Positions 1 to 6,539 of a stretch of DNA of 18,927 nt are shown here, piece by piece. Within the stretch, counting starts at the first letter, position 1. Every line of letters starts with the position of its first letter. The stretch is taken from NCBI GenBank assembly GCA_964556885.1, contig CAZKYP010000052.1, positions 1 through 18,927 on the forward strand. Reading direction: 5' to 3'. The notes below the pieces were generated by a model. That model did not search any database. It had not been told where the DNA came from and saw nothing but the letters and a program-made list of their open reading frames with translations. Origin of the DNA: CAZKYP01 sp964556885 (GTDB taxonomy: Bacteria > Planctomycetota > Phycisphaerae > Sedimentisphaerales > Anaerobacaceae). The position numbers were made by a program, and so were the translations under genes.

Positions 1-627
1 GGAAAGATACCGTTAAACCTGTCAAAGAGTGATATTGATTTGCTCAGTCTTTCCGGCCATAAACTGCATGCGCCCAAGGGTGTCGGTGTTCTTTATATTC
101 GAAAGGGAACAAGATTGTCACCGTATATGTTAGGGGGCCACCAGGAGGCAGGTCGAAGGGCGGGTACGGAAAACGTTCCAGGTATAGTGGGCCTGGGCAA
201 AGCGTGTGAACTGGCAGCCGAAAACATCGAGGAGGAAAACAACAAAGTCAAATGCCTGCGGGACAAACTTGAGAAAGCGATACTTCAAACGTGCCCCGAT
301 AGTCAGCTCAACGGTGATACGGAAAATCGCCTGCCCAATACGACCAATATCAGTTTCGAATACATTGAGGGCGAGGCGATATTGCTTATGCTTGACAGAT
401 ACGGTATTTGTGCGAGCAGCGGCTCGGCCTGCACATCAGGTTCTCTTGAGCCAAGTCACGTGCTGCGCGCGATGGGCGTGCCGTTTACGGCCGCTCACGG
501 CTCGATACGTTTCAGTCTAAGCAGATATAACACCGAAGAGGAAGTGGATTTTGTAATTGAAAAACTGCCGCCTATTATCAACCAGCTCCGTGAGCTCTCA
601 CCTTTCGTCCATAATAAGTCCGCTTAA
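1..627 (+). CDS. nifS: Cysteine desulfurase (NifS/IscS family), 5'-truncated by the window edge
   Basis: PLP-dependent enzyme that removes sulfur from cysteine and hands it, as a persulfide, to Fe-S cluster or thio-cofactor assembly in the cytoplasm. The reading frame is open from base 1, so the true start lies upstream. About 208 residues are visible, roughly the C-terminal half of a 380-400 residue family. The PLP lysine sits in SGHK (visible residue 21). It is followed by the family stretch around GGHQEAGRRAGTEN and by the active-site cysteine in SSGSACTSGS (visible residue 144). The C-terminus (LPPIINQLRELSP) looks natural and complete. The short spacing before the cysteine suggests the NifS-like group, but NifS versus IscS cannot be settled without the N-terminus and neighbours. 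A truncated minus-strand gene overlaps its last 30 bases. Confidence 0.93.
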   Translation, partial: GKIPLNLSKSDIDLLSLSGHKLHAPKGVGVLYIRKGTRLSPYMLGGHQEAGRRAGTENVPGIVGLGKACELAAENIEEENNKVKCLRDKLEKAILQTCPDSQLNGDTENRLPNTTNISFEYIEGEAILLMLDRYGICASSGSACTSGSLEPSHVLRAMGVPFTAAHGSIRFSLSRYNTEEEVDFVIEKLPPIINQLRELSPFVHNKSA

Positions 628-840
628 GGACGATGTCATAGTGCCGGCACTGAGCAATTTGCCCATGATTCCCTCGCCGGGGGTGGAGCCGTCACCCATC
701 CTGGCCTCGAACGTTATTCCATCAAGCATATAGTTCATCGCGCCGGCTTCGGCGACAACAGTTTCGCCCGGGTCCAGCTCAATCTCAACAATCTGCATAT
801 CATTTCCAATAATCTCATAATCGACTTCATGACACAGCAT
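598..840 (-). pseudogene. Truncated AIM24-family (TIGR00266-type) protein, N-terminal remnant
   Basis: The 80-residue product begins MLCHEVDYEIIGNDMQIVEI and contains the segments ELDPGETVVAEAGAMNYM and ARMGDGS. I recognise these as the start of AIM24/TIGR00266 proteins, a beta-rich family of uncertain function that normally runs to well over 200 residues. After GKLLSAGT the resemblance stops. The last dozen codons are the antisense of the nifS 3' end, giving the tail SSLSGLIMDER. I chose the ATG at 840 because AGGAAAGGG lies just upstream of it. The longer frame to 1011 adds an unlikely Ile/Phe-rich leader across the promoter. With promoter, ribosome site and N-terminus intact but roughly two thirds of the gene missing, this looks like a deletion remnant; an assembly join is the alternative. 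The family call is from memory of conserved blocks, not a search. Confidence 0.7.
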
Positions 841-905
841 GGCTATCCCTTTCCTGGAATGTTCTATATTGTTGACTGTTAATTTGCTGCTGTGAATTAA
901 GATGC

Positions 906-933
906 ATTGTATCTTAAAAATAAAAGCAATCAA
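906..933 (-). promoter_or_regulatory. Probable sigma-70 type promoter for the AIM24 remnant
   Basis: On the minus strand TTGATT (933-928) and TACAAT (911-906) are separated by 16 bases in AT-rich DNA. The predicted start of transcription lies about 55-60 bases before the ATG at 840. The fit to the -10 consensus is good and to the -35 fair. This is a pattern match only. Confidence 0.45.
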
Positions 934-1044
934 AGAAAAACCGGTGTATATGTTTAAAATACAGGAAGATTGAAAATATAACAGCGGGTGTATGATATAT
1001 GACAGTGACAAGAGTGGAAAATCTGTATTTTCCGTTTAGGGATT

Positions 1045-1119
1045 ATACCGTCTCTCTACGGTATGCCTTGCGGCAGAGCCGTATTGACAGAGGACGCATA
1101 CCGAAGAATTTTTATACGG
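1045..1119. other. Cluster of mutually exclusive hairpins between two minus-strand genes
   Basis: CGGTATGC (1059-1066) is perfectly complementary to GCATACCG (1096-1103), enclosing a second hairpin CGGC-AGA-GCCG (1071-1081). The same CGGTAT can instead pair with ATACCG (1045-1050) across an 8-base loop. CCGTAT (1079-1084) can pair with ATACGG (1114-1119). The region directly follows the stop codon of the PilZ gene and precedes the AIM24 promoter. It may therefore act in 3'-end formation of the PilZ transcript, although on the minus strand no T-run follows the stem. Base pairing is seen directly; any role is inference. Confidence 0.45.
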
Positions 1120-1501
1120 CTAATGGTTCCGGTGCATCTTCCATGTTGGCTTCACTGTTAATCTGTTCGCCCGGTTTGAAAGGCAGCGGCTCGGCGAAGT
1201 GAACAGCGATGCGGCGTAAGTAATTGTTGACATGGTCGACCCTGCAAACCTGGCCTTTACGAGTGAAATCCGCCATATCAAAAGAATCATCCGGACCATA
1301 GCGCGGAACACTGAATCTCGCAATTATCGGCTGGCCGGGATGGGGACAATCGTCATCGGCGTGACAAGTGAACGCTGCCGCCTGGCTGGAGATATCGACC
1401 ATCTGTCCCTGTGCGAGTGTATGGCTGAAATCCCTGGTGAACCAGATCGGCCAATAGTAACGTAATCGCTGCTCTCTTCTTCGTTCGTCAGTATCATTCA
1501 T
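1112..1501 (-). CDS. Small PilZ-domain protein
   Basis: A 129-residue single-domain protein. The N-terminus MNDTDERRREQRLRYYWPIW carries the arginine-rich RxxxR-type loop that in PilZ domains contacts cyclic di-GMP. About 25 residues later comes GQMVDISSQAAAF, in the position of the (D/N)xSxxG motif, followed by beta-strand-like sequence (ARFSVPRYG, GQVCRVDHV, RRIAVHFAEP). The final glycine of the second motif is alanine here, so c-di-GMP binding may be altered. No signal peptide or membrane segment is visible, so it is probably cytoplasmic and could act as a small adaptor. The ATG at 1501 is chosen because AAGG sits about 8 bases upstream; a GTG at 1522 would add seven residues. It stands alone on the minus strand and its target is not evident. 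Confidence 0.75.
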   Translation of the reverse strand: MNDTDERRREQRLRYYWPIWFTRDFSHTLAQGQMVDISSQAAAFTCHADDDCPHPGQPIIARFSVPRYGPDDSFDMADFTRKGQVCRVDHVNNYLRRIAVHFAEPLPFKPGEQINSEANMEDAPEPLAV

Positions 1502-1901
1502 TTTTTGTACCTTAAAAATCACCCTGGGCTTAAAGTTTCAGTATGATTGCGAATCGACAAAAATGGATGGTAACTTTACGAGTTAAAAGCCGGAAAAATC
1601 ATGGATAGCGACGTTGTCAGGTTCATTTATCAGGATTTTTAGTCATTTTCTGCGGTATATAAGCGCCGTGTAATTTTTTTGAATTTATCGATTATTATCG
1701 GGGATATTCCTATAACCATTCACCTGAATATACTTCGAGAAATGCAAATCGGTGACTTCGATAAGAAAAAAGCGAATTTTTCTCGTCAAATTTATTCGAC
1801 ATGTCGCAAATGGTATTACAACAAAAGGCAAGTTATATCTCAGAACGTTAAATAAGTTAATGGAAGAATGAGATGGTTTTGACGCTGTCTTTTATACTCA
1901 A
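1502..1901. other. Non-coding stretch, no gene recognised
   Basis: About 400 AT-rich bases between the start of the PilZ gene and the end of murD. It must hold the PilZ promoter (minus strand), but I could not pick a convincing one. An AT-rich hairpin AGAAAAA/TTTTTCT with a 6-base loop lies around 1764-1784. A 38-codon plus-strand frame starting near 1743 resembles nothing I know and has no ribosome site. No clear terminator follows murD. Confidence 0.5.
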
Positions 1902-3332
1902 TCAATAGCTTATTTCTTTTACGAGTCTGATGAATTCGTAGCCGCGTTGCTCGTAGTTTTCGAACATGTCATAGCTGGCGCAGGCGGGGCTCAGTAAGAC
2001 GATGTCACCGGGCTCTGCGATTTTGTTTGCCATTTTGACGGCTTCGGGAAGTGAATCGACAATCTCATAATGTGTGGCAGCGACCGAATGTAATGAGGTC
2101 GATGGTCCATCCACTTCGCTTTGCTCAGTGGCTGCCACCCCTATCAATGACTGATGAGCTTTATGTATTGCTTCAGCGATTTTGGGTGCGGTCTGGCCGA
2201 TAAGGATTGCGGCTTTGGCTTTCTCTGCAATTTTTTGGCCAAACTCATCAAAGGGGATATTTTTGTCATACCCGCCGGCAATAATAATCACGTTTTCCTC
2301 AAAAGCTTCCAAAGCCGTAATAGCGCTTTGCGGCGTAGTAGCCTTCGAATCGTTGTACCAGCGGACGCCGTTTATTTCTCCAACAAGTTCGAGCCGATGC
2401 GGCAGTGCCTTGAATGAAGGTAGGGAATTTTTGATACTTTCGTCTTCAACTCCAAAATATCTTGCAATTGCTAAAGCAGCGGCGAGATTCGACAGATTGG
2501 CCTTGCCCGGCAATGAATACAAATTGCGTATTTCTTTGCCGACGTCTTCTGTTGAAAATTGTATGCAGGTTCGCCCGGCATTTTTCTTGTATTTTTCAAA
2601 CCATTTGCAGGAAATTTCATCTTCGGCATTGAATATTGAGACGGCAGAGTGTTTATCATCCAGCTTCTGTAATTTGAAGATATTTTCTTTAGCGGTGCAG
2701 TACTTTTCAAAAGTGCCATATCGGTCGAGATGATTCGGAGTCAGATTTGTCAGGAGTGCGACGTTTGGTGCTTTGTGGTTTTCGGCTAATTGCTCGAGCT
2801 GAAAGCTCGACAGTTCCAGTACGACGAGGTCATTGGGTTTGATTTGTTCCAGGATGGTTAGCAAAGGCTGATTACCAATATTGCCGCTGAGCCATACGTT
2901 TCCGTGTTGTGTATTTTTTAGTAAGTGTGTCGTCAGAGCAGTGGTTGTGCTTTTACCATTGGCGCCGGTTATTCCGATTATCTGTGCGGGGCATAACTTG
3001 AAGAATATGCTAATCTGGGATGTGACGAATTTGCCGGCCCGGCGGGCGATTTGAAGAAACTTATTGTCGGCGGGGACGGCAGGATTGGCAACAATAATAT
3101 CAGCCTTTTCAAAATCGGCAGGATCATGTGAGCCGAGGTGAAATTCAATATTGGTAAATTTTTCGAGCTTGCTTATTGAATCGTTAAGTTGCAGCGGTTG
3201 AGCCAGGTCTGTTACTATTACTTTTGCAGCTCGACCTGCAATAAATTCGGCGGTGTCGACTCCGCCGCCAAAGCGACCAAGTCCCATTACCAGAACCGTC
3301 TTGCCTTTGAAGTTGTGTTCCTGTTTTTGCAT
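1902..3332 (-). CDS. murD: UDP-N-acetylmuramoyl-L-alanine--D-glutamate ligase
   Basis: Cytoplasmic Mur ligase that adds D-glutamate to UDP-MurNAc-L-alanine using ATP, a step of peptidoglycan precursor synthesis. The N-terminal Rossmann-like UDP-binding domain starts with VLVMGLGRFG (residues 13-22). The central ATPase domain has the P-loop GITGANGKST (120-129) and NHLDRYGT. The C-terminal domain has WYNDSKATTPQSA and LLSPACASYD. Length is 476 against about 440-460 usual. Part of the excess is a loop of some 22 residues (399-420, VAATEQSEVDGPSTSLHSVA and onward) encoded by a near-perfect palindrome, described separately. It starts only 5 bases after the upstream methyltransferase stop, so translation is probably coupled; no strong ribosome site is seen. 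It is the last gene of the pyrF-ubiE-murD cluster. Identity is secure. Confidence 0.96.
   Translation of the reverse strand: MQKQEHNFKGKTVLVMGLGRFGGGVDTAEFIAGRAAKVIVTDLAQPLQLNDSISKLEKFTNIEFHLGSHDPADFEKADIIVANPAVPADNKFLQIARRAGKFVTSQISIFFKLCPAQIIGITGANGKSTTTALTTHLLKNTQHGNVWLSGNIGNQPLLTILEQIKPNDLVVLELSSFQLEQLAENHKAPNVALLTNLTPNHLDRYGTFEKYCTAKENIFKLQKLDDKHSAVSIFNAEDEISCKWFEKYKKNAGRTCIQFSTEDVGKEIRNLYSLPGKANLSNLAAALAIARYFGVEDESIKNSLPSFKALPHRLELVGEINGVRWYNDSKATTPQSAITALEAFEENVIIIAGGYDKNIPFDEFGQKIAEKAKAAILIGQTAPKIAEAIHKAHQSLIGVAATEQSEVDGPSTSLHSVAATHYEIVDSLPEAVKMANKIAEPGDIVLLSPACASYDMFENYEQRGYEFIRLVKEISY
2074..2138. repeat. Palindromic element inserted in frame in murD
   Basis: A 65-base imperfect palindrome centred on base 2106. 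The ends GTGGCAGC (2074-2081) and GCTGCCAC (2131-2138) pair perfectly. The centre GATGG-T-CCATC is a perfect odd palindrome, with further partial pairing (GAGGT against CACTTC) around it. It sits in the C-terminal domain of murD and is translated in frame into about 22 residues between AEAIHKAHQSLIG and THYEIVDSLPEA. Ordinary MurD proteins pass directly between these points. The architecture recalls the Rickettsia palindromic elements that insert into genes without breaking them. I found no second copy in this window, so its status as a genomic repeat is inferred. Confidence 0.6.
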
Positions 3333-3337
3333 AAGTT

Positions 3338-4054
3338 TTATTGTCTGGGCTTAGTGCCCTGATAAATACAGGCGATACCAAATGTAAGCGGTATTGCACG
3401 GATATTTGTGAAGCCTGCTTTTTGCATTAGACGGCAAAAATCTTCTTGAGAGTAAAAATTCTCAATGCTTGTATTGAGATAACGATATGCGTTGTAGTTG
3501 CCGGAGAGCAGTCGGCCGAGCAAGGGCACAAAGCATCGTAAATAAAAAAAGTAACAGCTTCTGATGATTCGATTGGCGGGCATGGAGAATTCCATGATCA
3601 ATGCCGTCCCGCCTCGTCTTAAGAGACGATGAATCTCTGTAAGTGTTTCGAGTGAATTGGGAGTATTTCTGATTCCAAAGCCCATTGTCACATAATCGAA
3701 GGTCTCGTTGGCTAAGCCGGTTGCGGCGGCATCGGCTCGAATCAACCTGGTTCGGTCAGTGAGATGATACCTGGCGATTTTCCTGCGGCAAAGAGCCAGC
3801 ATGTTTTCGGATATATCCAGGCCGACGGCTTCGGTAATATCAGGGTGCCTGCGAAGCAGTGAAATCAGTACGTCGCCTGTGCCGGTCGCCAGGTCGAGGA
3901 CTCTTAAATTTTTCTTTGTATCTATAGTGTCGGCGAGTTTGCGACGCCAGTAAAAATCCATTCCGAAAGACAGGATGTGATTTAGAATATCATATGTCGG
4001 CGCGATGGAATCGAACATCCGGCTCATCGAAAGTGAATTTGGCTTACTCGACAT
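3338..4054 (-). CDS. ubiE: Demethylmenaquinone/ubiquinone methyltransferase
   Basis: SAM-dependent C-methyltransferase of the UbiE/MenG family, which methylates the quinone ring in the last steps of menaquinone (or ubiquinone) synthesis. The N-terminus MFDSIAPTYDILNHILSFG matches the family signature. The SAM-binding motif I is VLDLATGTGD (residues 52-61). The conserved VTMGFGIRN and the C-terminal part with IENFYSQEDFC follow. With the ATG at 4054 the protein is 238 residues, the normal family length. An upstream ATG at 4168 would add 38 residues that overlap pyrF coding sequence and resemble nothing, so I rejected it. No clear ribosome site is visible. It lies 52 bases after pyrF and 5 bases before murD on the same strand, so it is probably co-transcribed. 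Menaquinone is the likelier substrate in this kind of bacterium, but that is inference. Confidence 0.92.
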   Translation of the reverse strand: MSSKPNSLSMSRMFDSIAPTYDILNHILSFGMDFYWRRKLADTIDTKKNLRVLDLATGTGDVLISLLRRHPDITEAVGLDISENMLALCRRKIARYHLTDRTRLIRADAAATGLANETFDYVTMGFGIRNTPNSLETLTEIHRLLRRGGTALIMEFSMPANRIIRSCYFFYLRCFVPLLGRLLSGNYNAYRYLNTSIENFYSQEDFCRLMQKAGFTNIRAIPLTFGIACIYQGTKPRQ

Positions 4055-4106
4055 ACTCGGAGCGATTTGGCTGTCGATTATATCAATTCTATTAATCGGA
4101 TTCGAT

Positions 4107-5057
4107 TTATAACTTTGTCTGCATTGCGGTGGCCAGGTCAATTTTTGCATCGATAACCGCCTGTTCAATACACCTTTTCCAATCGTCGCCGAACTGACTT
4201 TTATATTTTGGTTTTTCGTATGCGTATATTATTGATCGCGACGCATTAATCAGCGCCCCGGTTCCGTCCGGCTTGCAGAATCGTATACAATCGGCCGCGG
4301 TCGCCCCCTGTGAGCCGTATCCCGGCACAAGAAACCATATCTTGTCGTACTTTCGTCTAAGCGATGCCGTGACGTCCGGCGCTGTGCCTCCAACCACCAT
4401 TCCTATGTTGCTGTAGCCGTTTTCGCCGATTCTTTCTTCTTTGTTTGCAATTTGCCAGACAATATCTGCGAGCTTTTCATACATTGTCTGACCGTTGGCA
4501 TCGGCAAAATCCTGGATCGCCGCAGCGGAAGGATTGCTCGTTCGAACCAGAACGAAGACTCCTTTACCCTGCTTATCGGCCACTTCGGCAAAAGGCTCGA
4601 TACCGTCGGTTCCGGTATAGCCGTTAATGGTGATGGCATCGGGAGCGAGAGTGTCTTCGAGTCCGGTCAATTCCGGATTTTCCAGATGGGCGGCGGCGTA
4701 AATCTCGGCTGTATGACCGATGTCTCCCCGCTTGACGTCGCCGATTACTTCAAGTCCCAGGTCGTCGGCCTCGCTCATCAGGGAATAGTAAGTTTCAAGG
4801 CCTTCCCAGAGATATTTTTCGAAAAAGGCAATGTTTATTTTTACAGCCGGTACCATCGGTGCGATGATTCGCATAGTTTGTGTGCAGAAATCGAAGATTG
4901 CGTCAACAGCAGCGGCGGCGTCGAATTCATCATTCATCTGACGATGATTTTTTATTGCGGCGGGAAGTCTGGAATAAACAGGATCCAGTCCGACGGTTAG
5001 GGCGGTCTTCCTGGTTTTTACGGCCTGGCAAAGACGATCGGTAAAATAACTTGACAT
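4107..5057 (-). CDS. pyrF: Orotidine 5'-phosphate decarboxylase, type 2
   Basis: Decarboxylates OMP to UMP, the last step of de novo pyrimidine synthesis, in the cytoplasm. The 316-residue length and the motif VIGDVKRGDIGHTAEIYA (105 onward, with the catalytic Asp-Lys-Asp array in DVKRGD at 107-112) fit the longer type 2 (TIGR02127-like) subfamily rather than the roughly 230-residue E. coli type. Other matching blocks are LTVGLDPVYSRLP near the N-terminus, PAVKINIAFFE, and NIGMVVGGTAPD with VPGYGSQGA towards the C-terminus. The ATG at 5057 is preceded by AAAGGAAGG about 12 bases upstream, rather far but purine-rich. It is the first gene of the minus-strand cluster and is divergent from the unknown membrane protein. 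I found no convincing promoter in the shared intergenic region. Confidence 0.95.
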   Translation of the reverse strand: MSSYFTDRLCQAVKTRKTALTVGLDPVYSRLPAAIKNHRQMNDEFDAAAAVDAIFDFCTQTMRIIAPMVPAVKINIAFFEKYLWEGLETYYSLMSEADDLGLEVIGDVKRGDIGHTAEIYAAAHLENPELTGLEDTLAPDAITINGYTGTDGIEPFAEVADKQGKGVFVLVRTSNPSAAAIQDFADANGQTMYEKLADIVWQIANKEERIGENGYSNIGMVVGGTAPDVTASLRRKYDKIWFLVPGYGSQGATAADCIRFCKPDGTGALINASRSIIYAYEKPKYKSQFGDDWKRCIEQAVIDAKIDLATAMQTKL

Positions 5058-5186
5058 TATGTTAGTAAACCTTCCTTTCTCAATCTACAACAGGGTTTTG
5101 CCTCTTTAACTACCGACAATTTTTATTATCTAAACACGTTCGGAAAAATGTTTTCTTCAAACATTGAAGTTACTATAATCTCATTA

Positions 5187-5912
5187 ATGGATTCGGGCAA
5201 GAAAGAAATATCAGATAAAATAGCATATTCAAGGCTCGGTAAGAAATCGAGACTTAAAAAACTGGCAATCTGGCTTTCAATCGATCTTGTCGCAGCGTCT
5301 GTGGTTATCGCATTATTGTTATACAAACCCGGTAATTATAGTCCGGCCTTTTTTGATTCGGGTAATATTGAACGAGGTCAGGTCAGCCCTTATCTGACAC
5401 ATGATTTATCGCCACAAATTTATAACGGTTCGCAGCATGGTGAGCCGTTCGACTTAACTGTCACCCAGGACGGAATAAATGAAATAATCGCCTGGTCGGG
5501 TTGGCCGAAAGAATCCGAGGGTGTAATCCTGTCCGAACCTGCCGTGCTTTTTGAGCCTGAAAGTATTGTGCTGATGGGCAAAGCCGTTGTCAAAGGAGTC
5601 GATTTTATTGTTACGATTGTTGTTGAGCCGAGAATAGATGAGCAGAAGTTTTTGAGCCTCCGGGTGTCAAAAGTCAAAATCGGCGCGATGAATATCACCC
5701 CCTTTGCCAAGATGATGGCTAAGAAAATGTACGAGCAGAGCCAGACTGCAGGGTCTTCAGTAGAAAACGAATTACAGACAAAAATCGTGGCTTCCCTGTT
5801 GAATGATAAGGCGTTTGAGCCGGTTTTCAAGATCGAGGGTAGAAAGTATTTGGTAGAAAAAATCGTCATTTTAAATGAACGTTTAATAGTGCATCTTGCC
5901 CCGTCTTCGTAG
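5187..5912 (+). CDS. Membrane-anchored protein of unknown function
   Basis: I do not recognise this protein with confidence. From the ATG at 5187 it has 241 residues. A basic N-terminal stretch (SRLGKKSRLKK) is followed by one transmembrane helix at about 26-45 (IWLSIDLVAASVVIALLLY), then a soluble part of about 190 residues, presumably outside the cytoplasmic membrane. That part has alternating hydrophobic strands (SIVLMGKAVVKGVDFIVTIV, FLSLRVSKVKIGAMNITPFA) and a helix-like KMMAKKMYEQSQ. The layout of an N-terminal anchor, a 'TQDGINEII' segment and beta-rich body reminds me of YpmS (DUF2140) or LmeA-like lipid-binding proteins, but this is weak. Start choice is uncertain: an ATG at 5148 would add 13 residues and neither start has a good ribosome site. 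It is divergent from pyrF and followed by a long non-coding region. Confidence 0.72.
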   Translation: MDSGKKEISDKIAYSRLGKKSRLKKLAIWLSIDLVAASVVIALLLYKPGNYSPAFFDSGNIERGQVSPYLTHDLSPQIYNGSQHGEPFDLTVTQDGINEIIAWSGWPKESEGVILSEPAVLFEPESIVLMGKAVVKGVDFIVTIVVEPRIDEQKFLSLRVSKVKIGAMNITPFAKMMAKKMYEQSQTAGSSVENELQTKIVASLLNDKAFEPVFKIEGRKYLVEKIVILNERLIVHLAPSS

Positions 5913-6169
5913 CATACCTTTTTACAGTTTATACGAAGTTTGGGACATGCATAGGGAGCAGATAGGGTATAGTATTAAAAAAACCTCAGAGTATACGTGG
6001 ACAAAATTCGTAGATTTTGTGATGGTTGGTGTTTAAAGTTTTCTTGGTAGTGTGGTTTTTAACATGAAAAAAGCAGATTTATAGGGACGTTGTCGATTTT
6101 AAAGATGTTTGCCGTGCATATTTAAGGTGCTATAGGGCCAAAAATTATGCAATTTCGGCAAAAAAATCA
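5913..6169. other. Non-coding stretch downstream of the unknown membrane protein
   Basis: AT-rich DNA with no coding frame I can support. A perfect 7-base inverted repeat ACAAAAT-TCGTAG-ATTTTGT lies at 6001-6020, and a weaker GTATA/TATAC pair lies just before it. Neither is followed by a T-run, so a terminator call is not justified. CGGCAA (6156-6161) and TTGCCG (6176-6181) form another inverted repeat that overlaps the promoter described next. Confidence 0.5.
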
Positions 6170-6198
6170 TTGATATTGCCGGATTTGACGATTATTAT
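6170..6198 (+). promoter_or_regulatory. Probable promoter of the nusA leader
   Basis: TTGATA (6170-6175) and TATTAT (6193-6198) are separated by exactly 17 bases, a good sigma-70 pattern, predicting transcription from about 6205. That is roughly 440 bases before the nusA ATG and just ahead of the first folded domain. An inverted repeat CGGCAA/TTGCCG (6156-6181) overlaps the -35 box and could be an operator. Pattern match only. Confidence 0.5.
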
Positions 6199-6232
6199 GG
6201 CAGGTTCGGCTATATGGTTTTAGTAAATAGAC

Positions 6233-6359
6233 TGCCAAGACAAAAACTTGAACTAAAAAAGAGGTAACAAAAATGCTTTTGATGGGATTGGCGAACAGTG
6301 CAAAGTAGACGAACAAAGAATTTGTACGCCTACACTTTTTCGCGAATAGTGACTTGGCA
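6233..6359 (+). ncRNA. Structured RNA domain I in the nusA leader
   Basis: TGCCAAG (6233-6239) pairs perfectly with CTTGGCA (6353-6359); AG/CT pairs continue on each side past single mismatches. Inside, GCGAA (6291-6295) pairs with TTCGC (6339-6343). Within that, GTAG/CTAC, CG/CG and ACAAA/TTTGT stack up to a GAA loop (6305-6333). The domain also contains a short reading frame with a strong ribosome site, described separately. I do not recognise it as tmRNA, 6S, SRP, RNase P RNA or a known riboswitch. Pairing is seen directly; that it is an expressed RNA is inference. Confidence 0.45.
6273..6308 (+). CDS. Possible 11-residue leader peptide
   Basis: ATG at 6273 is preceded by AGAGGT (6260-6265) at the ideal spacing of 7 bases, among the best ribosome sites in this window. 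The frame encodes MLLMGLANSAK and stops with TAG, which lies inside the hairpin at 6305-6333. Ribosomes on this frame would therefore melt or block domain I. Its position in a leader before nusA suggests a regulatory open reading frame rather than a functional peptide. No conservation data are available, so confidence is low. Confidence 0.3.
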   Translation: MLLMGLANSAK

Positions 6360-6380
6360 ATCGCTGTTTCTGCTTCAATG

Positions 6381-6504
6381 CCGGGAAACGAACGGGGTTT
6401 TTTATACTTGTCCCGTTTTTGCAGGACAATTGCAGAATCGGGTTCTCTTAGGGAGGCAGATGATGTAGGGCAAAGGTAAAAAACAACCTCTTGTTCGTTC
6501 TTGG
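6381..6504 (+). ncRNA. Structured RNA domain II in the nusA leader
   Basis: CCGGGaAACGAAC (6381-6393) pairs with GTTCGTTCTTGG (6493-6504): twelve pairs, two of them G-U, with one bulged A. Inside is a strong hairpin at 6412-6442, CCCG-t-TTTTGCA against TGCAGAA-t-CGGG with a 7-base loop. GGGAGG (6451-6456) pairs with CCTCTT (6487-6492), stacking on the closing helix, which gives a three-way junction. An alternative helix AACGGG (6391-6396)/CCCGTT (6412-6417) followed by T's competes with both the closing helix and the inner hairpin, so a switch between two folds is possible. No known RNA family recognised. Confidence 0.5.
6450..6468 (+). other. Ribosome site followed by ATG-ATG-stop
   Basis: AGGGAGG (6450-6456) is followed by ATGATGTAG (6460-6468). 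The second ATG lies six bases after the purine run and is followed at once by TAG. Such minimal start-stop elements can trap ribosomes. The purine run is also one arm of the inner helix of domain II, so translation and folding would compete. This could be coincidence. Confidence 0.2.
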
Positions 6505-6506
6505 TG

Positions 6507-6539
6507 CGCAGGAAAATATCTATGTCGATAAATCCTGCG
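6507..6539 (+). promoter_or_regulatory. Leader hairpin directly after domain II
   Basis: CGCAGGA (6507-6513) and TCCTGCG (6533-6539) form a perfect 7-pair stem with a 19-base loop that can itself pair TATC/GATA. It is packed between domain II and the terminator-like hairpin with only two bases before it and none after it. Confidence 0.4.

Noticed and set aside
841..1011. N-terminal extension of the AIM24 remnant
   Set aside because: The extension is Ile/Phe-rich, crosses the likely promoter and has no family match; the ATG at 840 has a good ribosome site.
1743..1860. 38-codon frame in the gap before murD
   Set aside because: No ribosome site, no recognisable sequence and AT-rich composition; expected by chance.
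4055..4168. Longer start for ubiE overlapping pyrF
   Set aside because: The added residues do not resemble UbiE and overlap pyrF coding sequence; the 238-residue form has normal length.
5174..5179. Perfect TATAAT eight bases before the ATG at 5187
   Set aside because: Would imply a leaderless transcript, and no acceptable -35 lies 16-18 bases upstream; probably chance in AT-rich DNA.
6233..6504. tmRNA, 6S, SRP or RNase P RNA in the nusA upstream region
   Set aside because: None of the hallmark sequences (tRNA-like ends, conserved core motifs) could be found.
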